NCBI GenBank assembly: GCA_937899785.1
Contig: CALCCG010000185.1
Span: forward strand, 1-64,000
Direction: 5' to 3'
DNA from: an uncultured Erythrobacter sp.
GTDB lineage: Bacteria > Pseudomonadota > Alphaproteobacteria > Sphingomonadales > Sphingomonadaceae
Length of the DNA: 64,000 nt
Made by a program: the position numbers and the translations under genes. The first letter of the stretch is position 1. Each line of letters opens with the position of its first letter. Shown in pieces: positions 35,979 through 43,461 of this stretch. Below the pieces are notes generated by a model. That model was given only the letters and a program-made list of their open reading frames with translations. It did no database searches and had not been told where the DNA came from.

Positions 35979-37325
35979 ATGCGAAGAACCACACGCGCTG
36001 TCACCGTACAGTTTGCCGCCTTGGGCGCTCTGGCGCTGAGCGTTCCGGCCGCCGGCGAAGAGCCGGGTCCGCCGAACGAACCGACGCAAAGCCCTGAATC
36101 GGTGCAAAGCAACGCGTCGGCGCGCGGGCGTATCATCATCGCCGACGAGCGGATCGAAGGGCCCGCACCCGGCGAGAACGGAGGGCTGACTGCCGAGGCG
36201 CCGCTGGCGGCCGAACCCTCAATCAAGGCGCGCCTGGTGGTCTCGCAATTTGTCGACGCGCCGGTGGCGGGCGATGCCGACAACACGCTGCGCTATTCAG
36301 GCCGGGCGGACGCGTATGTCCAGGTTGGCGGGAGCCTGTTCGGGCTTGACGACAGCTGGCAGCTCAATCTGCGGCCCGAGTTCACCTGGGGCGAAACCTC
36401 AAACGGTGCGGTTGGGCTGATCCCGAACAACACCGCGCTGTTCCGACCCGAAGGCGCCGGCGATTTCGACCTTGGGGTCAACGTCAAGAAGACCTGGAAG
36501 GACGGAACCAATCTGACGCTGGGCAAGATCAACTCGCTCGATCTGGTGGGGACGTTGCCAATAGTGGGGAGCGATGGGCATTACGGGTTCCAGAATTTGG
36601 GCCTCGCCTTTCCGCCGACCGCGGTGATCCCCAACACCTGGATCGGCGCGTTGCTGGAACTTCCGCGCGACGACTGGATCTACCGCGTGTGGGTTTACGA
36701 TCCCGATTCGCAGTACGAGCGCACAGGGTTTGAGACAGCGTTTGAGAGCGGGGTCGCGTTTCTGGGCGCGGCGACGAAAATCGCTCAAGTGGGGGGGAAG
36801 CCGGGCTTCTACACGGTCGCAGTGGTCGGTTCGACCCGAACAGGCCCCGCGGTCGACATCCTGCCGAGCGCGCTGACCCCGCCGCCCAATGGCAATTTCG
36901 GCGATGGCCAGGGCGAACTCGCGTTGCAGCTTTCGGCCTATCAGTTTCTGGGGCTGAACCCACGGGCGCGCGGCAAGGGTTGGGGGATCGTCGCGCGAGT
37001 GCAGGGATCGCTCGGGGACCCGACCTTCCTCGACTATTCGGGCTATTTCGGGATCGCGGGCAATCCGGCCAAACGCCCGCAAGACCGCTTTGGCCTTGCC
37101 TACTTCCAGTACTCCGTGACCGATGAGCTGGTGGACGACATCGCCTTTCGCCTGGGCATCGAGGACGAGCAGGGTGTCGAGGCGTTCTACACGCTGGGTC
37201 TGGGCGGATCGGGCGGCCTCAAACAGGGCTTTGAGGTGACCGCCAATGTCCAGGTTGTCGACAGCGCGGTGACCGCGCGCGACCTTGGCGTCATCGCCGG
37301 CCTGCGGCTGACCGCGGGTTTCTAG
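35979..37325 (+). CDS. OprB-like carbohydrate porin
   Basis: A 448-residue outer membrane protein. A signal peptide (MRRTTRAVTVQFAALGALAL, cleavage near SVPAAGEE) is followed by a mature chain with the OprB-family pattern: an alternating beta-strand barrel, SGRADAYVQVGGSLFGLDDSW, and the QNLGLAFPPTAVIPNTWIG-type block. It ends with an aromatic residue (RLTAGF), as outer membrane barrels do. OprB porins admit sugars. The frame is open from 35859, but ATG 35979 gives a proper signal peptide. Its TAG stop overlaps the stop of the convergent DksA-type gene by the four bases CTAG at 37322-37325. Confidence 0.82.
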   Translation: MRRTTRAVTVQFAALGALALSVPAAGEEPGPPNEPTQSPESVQSNASARGRIIIADERIEGPAPGENGGLTAEAPLAAEPSIKARLVVSQFVDAPVAGDADNTLRYSGRADAYVQVGGSLFGLDDSWQLNLRPEFTWGETSNGAVGLIPNNTALFRPEGAGDFDLGVNVKKTWKDGTNLTLGKINSLDLVGTLPIVGSDGHYGFQNLGLAFPPTAVIPNTWIGALLELPRDDWIYRVWVYDPDSQYERTGFETAFESGVAFLGAATKIAQVGGKPGFYTVAVVGSTRTGPAVDILPSALTPPPNGNFGDGQGELALQLSAYQFLGLNPRARGKGWGIVARVQGSLGDPTFLDYSGYFGIAGNPAKRPQDRFGLAYFQYSVTDELVDDIAFRLGIEDEQGVEAFYTLGLGGSGGLKQGFEVTANVQVVDSAVTARDLGVIAGLRLTAGF

Positions 37326-37657
37326 CCCTCGCCCGAGGCGCAGCCGACGCACACGGCGACGCTGGGGTCATGGGCAAGCCGCTTGGGCGCGATGTCGTCG
37401 CCGCAGGTGAGGCAATAGCCCCATTCGCCCTCGTCCATCCGCACGAGCGCGGCCTGGATGCGGCGGCGTTCCTGCGCGCGGCGGCGCTCCTGGGCTTGGG
37501 CCATCGCCTGCTGCTGCATCGCGTCCATGCGCGAAAGGCGGCCGACGGCGTCCTGCTGCAAGGTCACCGGCTGGCGACCTTCGGCGCTGATACGGTCTTC
37601 AAGGGCCAGCTCGCCGAGCCGGGCGAGCAGAACCTGACGGGCTTGGGCTTCGTTCAC
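37322..37657 (-). CDS. DksA/TraR-type C4 zinc-finger protein
   Basis: A 111-residue protein starting at GTG 37657, whose GTGA overlaps the stop of ung. A long N-terminal helical hairpin (residues about 1-70, rich in Gln, Arg and Glu) is followed by a four-Cys finger: CLTC then VCVGC (GYCLTCGDDIAPKRLA, VAVCVGCASG). DksA/TraR proteins bind in the RNA polymerase secondary channel. It is shorter than E. coli DksA (151 residues). GGAG lies about eight bases before the GTG. Co-translation with ung suggests that it is expressed with the repair gene. Confidence 0.85.
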   Translation of the reverse strand: MNEAQARQVLLARLGELALEDRISAEGRQPVTLQQDAVGRLSRMDAMQQQAMAQAQERRRAQERRRIQAALVRMDEGEWGYCLTCGDDIAPKRLAHDPSVAVCVGCASGEG

Positions 37658-38343
37658 GCGAGGCTCCAATTGATGGGCCCGCGGCCCTTGGCGGTCAGAA
37701 AGGCGTTGGTCTGGCTGAACGGTTTTGACCCGAAGAATCCGCCATGGGCCGAGAGCGGGCTGGGATGCGGGCTGGTGAGAACGAGGTGATGATCGCCTGC
37801 TCCCAAGCCCTTGATCCGAGTGGCCTTCTTGCGGGCGTGGCTGCCCCACAGGATGAAGACGGTCGGCTCGCCCCGGTCCGCAACGGCGGCCACACAGGCG
37901 TCCGTGATCGCGTCCCAACCGCGCCCGGCGTGGCTGCCCGCCTGGCCCGCTTGCACGGTCAGCGTGTTGTTCAAGAGCAGCACGCCTTGCTCAGCCCAGC
38001 GGGTAAGGTTGCCGTGATCGGAGCGCGCCAAGCCAAGGTCGGCTTCAAGCTCTTTGAAAATGTTGGCGAGCGAGGGTGGGACCTTCACGCCATCCTGCAC
38101 CGAAAAGGCGAGGCCATGCGCTTGCCCCGGACCGTGATAAGGGTCCTGCCCCAGGATCACCACGCGCACCGCGTCAAGCGGCGTCAGCGTCAGCGCGGTG
38201 AGCCGTTGACCACGCGGCGGGTAAACCGCCTTGCCAGCGTCCTCCTCGGCGCGCAGCCAGCCGCCAAGCTTGCGCGCCTCCGGGCTGGACAGCGTAGGTT
38301 CAAGGGCGGTGCGCCACGATGCAGGGATGTCCTCACTCGCCAT
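37654..38343 (-). CDS. ung: Uracil-DNA glycosylase
   Basis: A 229-residue family 1 uracil-DNA glycosylase. Asp67 in VVILGQDPYHGPGQAHGLAFSV is the catalytic water-activating residue. The uracil-binding LLLNNTLTV and the DNA-intercalating His loop HPSPLSAHGGFFG are present. It removes uracil from DNA in base excision repair. The frame is open to 38478, but ATG 38343 (MASEDIPASWR) has AGGGGTG upstream and fits the family start. It is divergent from the RNase D-like gene with 82 bases between starts. Confidence 0.97.
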   Translation of the reverse strand: MASEDIPASWRTALEPTLSSPEARKLGGWLRAEEDAGKAVYPPRGQRLTALTLTPLDAVRVVILGQDPYHGPGQAHGLAFSVQDGVKVPPSLANIFKELEADLGLARSDHGNLTRWAEQGVLLLNNTLTVQAGQAGSHAGRGWDAITDACVAAVADRGEPTVFILWGSHARKKATRIKGLGAGDHHLVLTSPHPSPLSAHGGFFGSKPFSQTNAFLTAKGRGPINWSLA

Positions 38344-38425
38344 CACCCCTGTGTTACCGCGCTTCGGACCTGCCGCGCCACACGCCCCTTCCCTACTATC
38401 CCCATGTCGCGTAAGGGCAGCCGCG

Positions 38426-39046
38426 ATGAGTGTGCATTTCCATGAAGAAGACCTGCCCGCTGGCGTGCTCGAAGGCACCGGGGCGCTCGCCGTTGATACG
38501 GAAACGATGGGCCTGGTGACATCGCGCGATCGTCTGTGCGTTGTCCAGATCAGCGATGGATCGGGCGATGAACATCTGGTGCGCTTTGGGGTGGGCAGCG
38601 ACTACGAGGCGCCCAACCTCACCCGAATTTTAGCGGATGAGAGCCGGGTGAAGCTCTACCACTACGCGCGGTTCGATCTGGCCGCGATCCAGTATTATCT
38701 GGGCGTTATGGCTGCCCCGGTGTTCTGCACCAAGATCGCGAGCAAGCTGGTGCGCACCTACACCGATCGCCACGGGCTTAAAAACCTGTCCAAAGAGCTG
38801 CTCGACGTGGATATCTCCAAGCAACAGCAAAGCTCGGACTGGGGCGGTCCGGAGTTGAGTGATGACCAGCGCGAATACGCGGCCTCTGATGTTCGCTATC
38901 TCCACCAGCTGCGCGAGGAACTGACGCGGCGGCTGGAGCGCGAAGAACGCCTGCACCTTGCCCAAGCGTGCTTCGAGTTTCTGCCCACCCGTGCCCTGCT
39001 CGACATTGCAGGTTGGGCCGAACGCGATATCTTCAGTCACGAATAG
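38426..39046 (+). CDS. RNase D-like 3'-5' exonuclease (DEDDy)
   Basis: A 206-residue exonuclease. Exo I is AVDTETMGL, Exo II lies at KLYHYARFDLAAI, and Exo III is YAASDVRYLHQL with the DEDDy Tyr. It lacks the HRDC domains of full-length RNase D (about 375 residues), as is usual for the short alphaproteobacterial ribonuclease D. It probably trims the 3' ends of stable RNAs. ATG 38426 has AAGGGC upstream. lptC follows 20 bases after its stop, an arrangement commonly seen in Sphingomonadales. Confidence 0.93.
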   Translation: MSVHFHEEDLPAGVLEGTGALAVDTETMGLVTSRDRLCVVQISDGSGDEHLVRFGVGSDYEAPNLTRILADESRVKLYHYARFDLAAIQYYLGVMAAPVFCTKIASKLVRTYTDRHGLKNLSKELLDVDISKQQQSSDWGGPELSDDQREYAASDVRYLHQLREELTRRLEREERLHLAQACFEFLPTRALLDIAGWAERDIFSHE

Positions 39047-39066
39047 GAGCGCAGTGAGCGGGTCGC

Positions 39067-39735
39067 ATGGTCATTAAGCGTCGCATCGAAACCCACGAAG
39101 CCAAAGCGCTGCGCAGCCGTCGCCAGCACGCAGCGGCGCCTGGAGCGAGCCACGATAGACTGATAGGCTTTCTTACGCGCGCCTTGCCGGTCGGTGTGGG
39201 CGTGGTGGCTGCGCTGATGGTCATCACCCCGCTCAGCCCGCGCGGCGAAGTCAGCTTTTTGCTTGATCGCAACAAGGTGGCGATGATCGATGACCGCTTG
39301 AGCGTGGACAACGCCATGTATCGCGGGCGCGATGACACAGGACGCCCGTTTTCGATCACGGCAGGCGAGGCGATCCAGCGGTCCAGCAACGAAGGGTTGG
39401 TGCGGATGGAAGACCTGATCGCGCAATTGCTCCTTCCCGAAGGGCCGGCACGCCTCTCAGCGACAGGCGGAACCTACGATATCGATAGCGATCTGGTGGA
39501 GGTAGATGGACCTATCCGGCTCAACGCGGCCGATGGCTATGCGATGACGGCAAGCGGGGTTTCGGTCGATCTGGAGCGGCGCGAGATGGTCGGCGACAGA
39601 GGTGTCGAGGGAGAGATCCCGGCTGGCACCTTTTCGGCCCAGTCGATGCGCGCGGATCTGTCGGCGCGGACCTTAACTCTTGAAGGCGATGCGCGCCTTA
39701 CGATGATCCCTGGTAAAGTGAGTGTTTCCCAATGA
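39067..39735 (+). CDS. lptC: LPS export protein LptC
   Basis: A 222-residue protein. One N-terminal membrane anchor lies at about residues 38-57 (ALPVGVGVVAALMVITPLSP) and is followed by a periplasmic beta-jellyroll domain (ATGGTYDIDSDLVEVDGPIRL; LTLEGDARLTMIPGKVSV). LptC joins the LptBFG transporter to the periplasmic LptA bridge. It overlaps lptA by ATGA (39732-39735), so the two are coupled. lptB is not adjacent in this window; the next gene after lptA is convergent. Confidence 0.9.
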   Translation: MVIKRRIETHEAKALRSRRQHAAAPGASHDRLIGFLTRALPVGVGVVAALMVITPLSPRGEVSFLLDRNKVAMIDDRLSVDNAMYRGRDDTGRPFSITAGEAIQRSSNEGLVRMEDLIAQLLLPEGPARLSATGGTYDIDSDLVEVDGPIRLNAADGYAMTASGVSVDLERREMVGDRGVEGEIPAGTFSAQSMRADLSARTLTLEGDARLTMIPGKVSVSQ

Positions 39736-40319
39736 TCACGACCTCAAAGCCACCGCGAAAACTGGCCGCGCGCGCGCTGGGTTATGCTGCGGGTGGGTTT
39801 GCGCTGACGCTGGCGCTGATTGGCGGCATGGAGCTGAGCGCACAAGGGATCGCCTCGCACAACACGCGCGCGCCAGTCAGCGTCGACGCCGGGCGCATTG
39901 ACGTGCAAGAGCGCGAGAACCGCGTGGCGTTTTCGGACGATGTGATTGTCACGCAAGAGAACCTGACGGTGCGCGCGCAGCGCATGCTGCTGAACTACGC
40001 CGATGCGGAATCGCTTGAATTGCAGCGGATTACCGCAACCGGCGGTGTGTCGGTCGCGCGCGGCAACGAACGGGCCACCGGGGCAACAGCGGTCTATGAC
40101 TTCAATCGGCGGATCATAACCCTCGCGGGCGATGTGCGGCTCCGCCAGGGTCCGAACACGCTGACGGGTGGCCGATTGGTGATTGATCTCGACACCGGGC
40201 TTTCGAGCGTGGATGGGAACAGCTCTGCCAACGGGTCAGACGCCCTTGGAGCGCCGCAAAACGGCCGCGTCAGAGGAACCTTTACCGTCCCCCAGCGCGA
40301 GCCCGAAAACGAAGAATGA
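39732..40319 (+). CDS. lptA: LPS transport periplasmic protein LptA
   Basis: A 195-residue protein. A hydrophobic signal segment at about residues 15-33 (LGYAAGGFALTLALIGGMEL) is followed by the OstA/LptA beta-jellyroll domain: VDAGRIDVQERENRVAFSDDV, MLLNYADAESLELQRITAT and ITLAGDVRLRQGPNTLTGG. LptA monomers bridge the periplasm for LPS. The C-terminal 35 residues are Asn, Ser and Pro rich. It is translated with lptC through the ATGA overlap. A weak GCTGGC/GCCAGC hairpin at 40326-40352 lies between it and the convergent sugar transferase gene. Confidence 0.92.
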   Translation: MITTSKPPRKLAARALGYAAGGFALTLALIGGMELSAQGIASHNTRAPVSVDAGRIDVQERENRVAFSDDVIVTQENLTVRAQRMLLNYADAESLELQRITATGGVSVARGNERATGATAVYDFNRRIITLAGDVRLRQGPNTLTGGRLVIDLDTGLSSVDGNSSANGSDALGAPQNGRVRGTFTVPQREPENEE

Positions 40320-40358
40320 AGGTCAGCTGGCGCGGCCATCAAACCCGCCAGCGCGGGA

Positions 40359-41762
40359 CTAGAAGGCGTTGTCGTGCTGGAGCACCATCGCCGTTTTGAA
40401 GACGATCTCCAAATCGCGGCGCAGCGACCATCCTGCGATGTATTCCAGATCCGATTGCAACCGATCGGTCAGGTCTTTTTCTTGCTCGGTTGCGCCGCGG
40501 TGACCGCGCACCTGCGCCAAACCGGTCAGACCCGGTTTCAGGCAGTGGCGCTGCCAATACGTGCCGTCGACCTCCCAGAAAAACTTGTTGTTCGCCCGGC
40601 TGCCAAGCGCGTGCGGGCGCGGACCAACGATGGCCATATCTCCGCGCAGCACGTTGAGGAGCTGAGGCAGCTCATCGACGCTTGTTCTGCGAATAAAAGC
40701 GCCTATCCGAGTGATCCGATCATCTGCGCGCGAGGTTGATCGACTGCCATCCTGATCGAGCTTCTCCTCGCGCATGGAGCGAAACTTGTACATATCAAAG
40801 AACTGGTTCCCGCGGCCCAGGCGTCGCTGAACGAAAAAGACCGGACCGCCGTCTTCGAGCTTGATCATGATCGCGACTGCAGCAAGGATTGGCGAGAGCG
40901 CAATCAAGCCCCCCACCGCCATAACGATGTCAAATACCCGCTTGGTAATGCGCGCACGCAGGCCCAGAGGGCCGGTTGACACGACCAGAGTGGTGCGCCC
41001 CCTGTCCTCATAGCGATGAACACCAACGGCGCCCAAAACGTGGGCAGGCTCGCTTACGATTTCGCCTTTAACGCCAGCGGATTTGAGAAGGAACGCCCAG
41101 TTCTCACGCCGCTCGCTTGGAGTGCTAACCACCACCTGATCCTGATTGCGCAGCAGCTTGCCTAACCGGTCCAGCATAAAGGGATCATGGGCGGTCGGAT
41201 CAAGCCGATACTTTGCCGCCGATATCGACACAGCCGAATCCAGATCAAAATCGGGGCCCCCATCATGAATCACGAGCTGGTTGCGAACTTTGCCTTCCCA
41301 AAAGGTGTCGATAACTATTGGAATGCTGCGCCGCACAAACGCCATCGACGCTCCAAACAAGAGAATTCCCAGGGTTACAGCGACCCGCGAGAACTCCGCG
41401 CTCGATTTGGTGTAGAACGCAACAAACGCCAGGAGAGCGGTGGAAATCACTAAGGCCTTCAACGCCTGTCGCAGGCCAAACAGCCAATCGCTTAACGCGG
41501 TCACCCCATAGGTGCGGTTGTACAGCGCGATAGTGAAGAACAGCGGCAAAAGCGCCTGCGCGGCCAGCATATGCCCTTGCTGCCACCAGGTGCCGAGATA
41601 GAGCCGCGAGGCCAGCATAAAGGCGCCATGCAACAAGGCGGCGTCGACAACCAGCATAAGAATGTAAGCCCGAAGCCGCCGCCGCTCGAGCGAAGCGACG
41701 ATTTTGCTCTCTACCCGATCAGGTGGCGCCGCTTCGAACAGCGTTCCGCTAAGCTTGTTCAT
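40359..41762 (-). CDS. Undecaprenyl-phosphate sugar phosphotransferase (polyprenyl glycosylphosphotransferase)
   Basis: A 467-residue initiating transferase of the WcaJ/ExoY type. About five N-terminal membrane helices (residues 30-150) and a Rossmann-like cytoplasmic region precede the catalytic bacterial-sugar-transferase domain from about residue 275 (RVFDIVMAVGGLIALSPILA). That domain includes RRLGRGNQFFDMYKFRSM, RIGAFIRRTSVDELPQL, LRGDMAIVGPRPH and LKPGLTGLAQVRGH. It puts the first sugar phosphate onto undecaprenyl phosphate to start exopolysaccharide synthesis. ATG 41762 is chosen over a TTG at 41768. It could start the glycan built by the exosortase-type locus at 21387-25579, but they are 15 kb apart. 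Confidence 0.93.
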   Translation of the reverse strand: MNKLSGTLFEAAPPDRVESKIVASLERRRLRAYILMLVVDAALLHGAFMLASRLYLGTWWQQGHMLAAQALLPLFFTIALYNRTYGVTALSDWLFGLRQALKALVISTALLAFVAFYTKSSAEFSRVAVTLGILLFGASMAFVRRSIPIVIDTFWEGKVRNQLVIHDGGPDFDLDSAVSISAAKYRLDPTAHDPFMLDRLGKLLRNQDQVVVSTPSERRENWAFLLKSAGVKGEIVSEPAHVLGAVGVHRYEDRGRTTLVVSTGPLGLRARITKRVFDIVMAVGGLIALSPILAAVAIMIKLEDGGPVFFVQRRLGRGNQFFDMYKFRSMREEKLDQDGSRSTSRADDRITRIGAFIRRTSVDELPQLLNVLRGDMAIVGPRPHALGSRANNKFFWEVDGTYWQRHCLKPGLTGLAQVRGHRGATEQEKDLTDRLQSDLEYIAGWSLRRDLEIVFKTAMVLQHDNAF

Positions 41763-41875
41763 TAACAATTTGCCCTGGCTTCCGGCGACCCGTTTAGGCG
41801 AAATTACCTATGAACGGGATTATGCGCAACCACCTCAATATTGCACCTGCGAAATCAGGGGTGTGTCCGAATTCG

Positions 41876-42940
41876 CTACCGCCTCGACGCAAAACGGGCA
41901 ATTTCGGCCAATTCCTGAGCAAGAAGCGTGTCTGCGGCTTGGCTGTTGGCCAACAAATTACGGTGCAGTGCAACAAGGCGCGGAATCAACCGATCCAAGC
42001 GACTGTGTGCGGATTCACGCGCGGCTGGCCGGCACCAGCGCGCAATTTGCTGGCGAATATCACGCTCTTCGCGCCAGAAGATGCCAAGTTGCGCCTTTTC
42101 ACCCTTGGTAAGGGCATCAAAGCCGCCGCGCGGACCGAGCCGGGCGGTGATCAGCGCGAGCTGGGTAGCGCGCCGTTCGATCGCGAGGAGCAGCCCGACC
42201 GGATTGAGACCCAATTCGCGCATTCGGTGAAGCTCGCGTGGCAATCGGCCCAGCTCGCCGCCAAGAACCGCGTTCACCAGCGGCTGGAAACCGTCATCCT
42301 CGGTCGCCGCGCCAATCTCCGCGTAATCCTCAACGCGAGCCGAGCACGGCGCCTGCGGATCGGCCCCGCAATAGAGCGCCAGCTTCGTCACCTCAGACTG
42401 CGCGAGGCGCACATCGAGGCTGGACGCGCGCGCGATCCGTTCGGCCAAATCGCCGTTCAACCGCAATCCTGCGGCGTCGGCCATGGCTCTCACCGAAGAG
42501 GCGACCGACACAAGATCGGGGGGGTAGAACATGCCGACCAAAGCATCGGCGCGTTTCTCAAGCAGCTTTGCGGTGCGCGACTTGTCCGTCGCCGAAGTGG
42601 CGACCACAAGGACGGGAGCCGCGTCGCCCGCGCCCGCCTCTCCGGTTTCGATCAGGGCTTTGAGCGCATCATGCGCCTCATCGCCGCTCGCGCGCACGAA
42701 GATGTGCCGGGTGTCGCCAAAAAGGGAGCCCGAACGCGCCTCATCACCCAGAATAGCGGGATCGCGGCGCAGGTCAGCGCCAGAAAGCTCGACCCGCTCG
42801 CCCGCATCGGGAAGCGCCGCAACAACCTTCTCGGCCGCCGCGCTTGCCCCGGCTTCATCGGGCCCGCAAAAAAAGAAAATCGAGGCTTTCTCAGCCGCGC
42901 GGGGCAGGCCGCGGGCAAAATCCTTGTTGGCCGCCTTCAC
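41876..42940 (-). CDS. holA: DNA polymerase III subunit delta
   Basis: A 354-residue clamp-loader subunit. FFFCGPDEAGASAAAEKVVAAL is the delta-type degenerate nucleotide-binding start. The central region LFGDTRHIFVRASGDEAH and the lid/C-terminal helical region LARASSLDVRLAQSEVTKLALY-type blocks (quoted in part) fit HolA. It lacks a working P-loop, as expected. Delta opens the sliding clamp. The start is GTG 42940, which overlaps the lptE stop as GTGA. The order leuS-lptE-holA is a common alphaproteobacterial arrangement; parA/parB, often next, are absent here. Confidence 0.88.
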   Translation of the reverse strand: MKAANKDFARGLPRAAEKASIFFFCGPDEAGASAAAEKVVAALPDAGERVELSGADLRRDPAILGDEARSGSLFGDTRHIFVRASGDEAHDALKALIETGEAGAGDAAPVLVVATSATDKSRTAKLLEKRADALVGMFYPPDLVSVASSVRAMADAAGLRLNGDLAERIARASSLDVRLAQSEVTKLALYCGADPQAPCSARVEDYAEIGAATEDDGFQPLVNAVLGGELGRLPRELHRMRELGLNPVGLLLAIERRATQLALITARLGPRGGFDALTKGEKAQLGIFWREERDIRQQIARWCRPAARESAHSRLDRLIPRLVALHRNLLANSQAADTLLAQELAEIARFASRR

Positions 42941-43461
42941 GAGTCGCTCGACGGCGCCTCTTTGGCGCGGGCTCTTAAGGTAAGCGCGACCTGAGTTGCC
43001 ATGCGGTCAGCCACCTCGCGCGCAAGGTTCTCAAGCGCGGTCTGTTCGGCGGCAATGGTCGCGTATTCGCTTGAGACCACGTCGATCCCCGCATCCGATC
43101 CCGCCGTTGCGTCCAGTAAGATTTCACCGGTGGCCAGATCAATCAGCTGATAGCGCGTGCGCAGGATGCGGCGCTCACGGCTGATCGTGTCATCGTTGAG
43201 GACACCCAAAGCCTCTAGCGCGTCGTCGATCCGCACGTCGAGGCGGTATTGCGGCGTGGTCGATCCGGCGGCTTCAAAGCGTTCCACCAAGGCGTTGCGC
43301 AGCAACCACCCGCCGCGCCCCGGAATGGGCGGGACATCGACGCCCGCAAGCCCTTGCGCCACGCTTGCGCCCGCGCCGCCGGAATAGAGCGGCTGAAGGC
43401 CGCAACCCGCGAGCGGGATAGAAGTGGCGAGAGCCAGCGCAAGGACGCCGCGCGTTCTCAT
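42937..43461 (-). CDS. lptE: LPS-assembly lipoprotein LptE
   Basis: A 174-residue lipoprotein. The signal peptide ([20 protein letters not shown]) ends in lipobox LAGC with Cys20 as the lipidation site, followed by GLQPLYSGG, the usual LptE mature start. The later [20 protein letters not shown] and [19 protein letters not shown] fit the family. LptE plugs the LptD outer membrane barrel for LPS insertion. It overlaps both neighbours (ATGA with leuS, GTGA with holA), which ties its expression to them. Confidence 0.88.
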   Translation of the reverse strand: MRTRGVLALALATSIPLAGCGLQPLYSGGAGASVAQGLAGVDVPPIPGRGGWLLRNALVERFEAAGSTTPQYRLDVRIDDALEALGVLNDDTISRERRILRTRYQLIDLATGEILLDATAGSDAGIDVVSSEYATIAAEQTALENLAREVADRMATQVALTLRARAKEAPSSDS

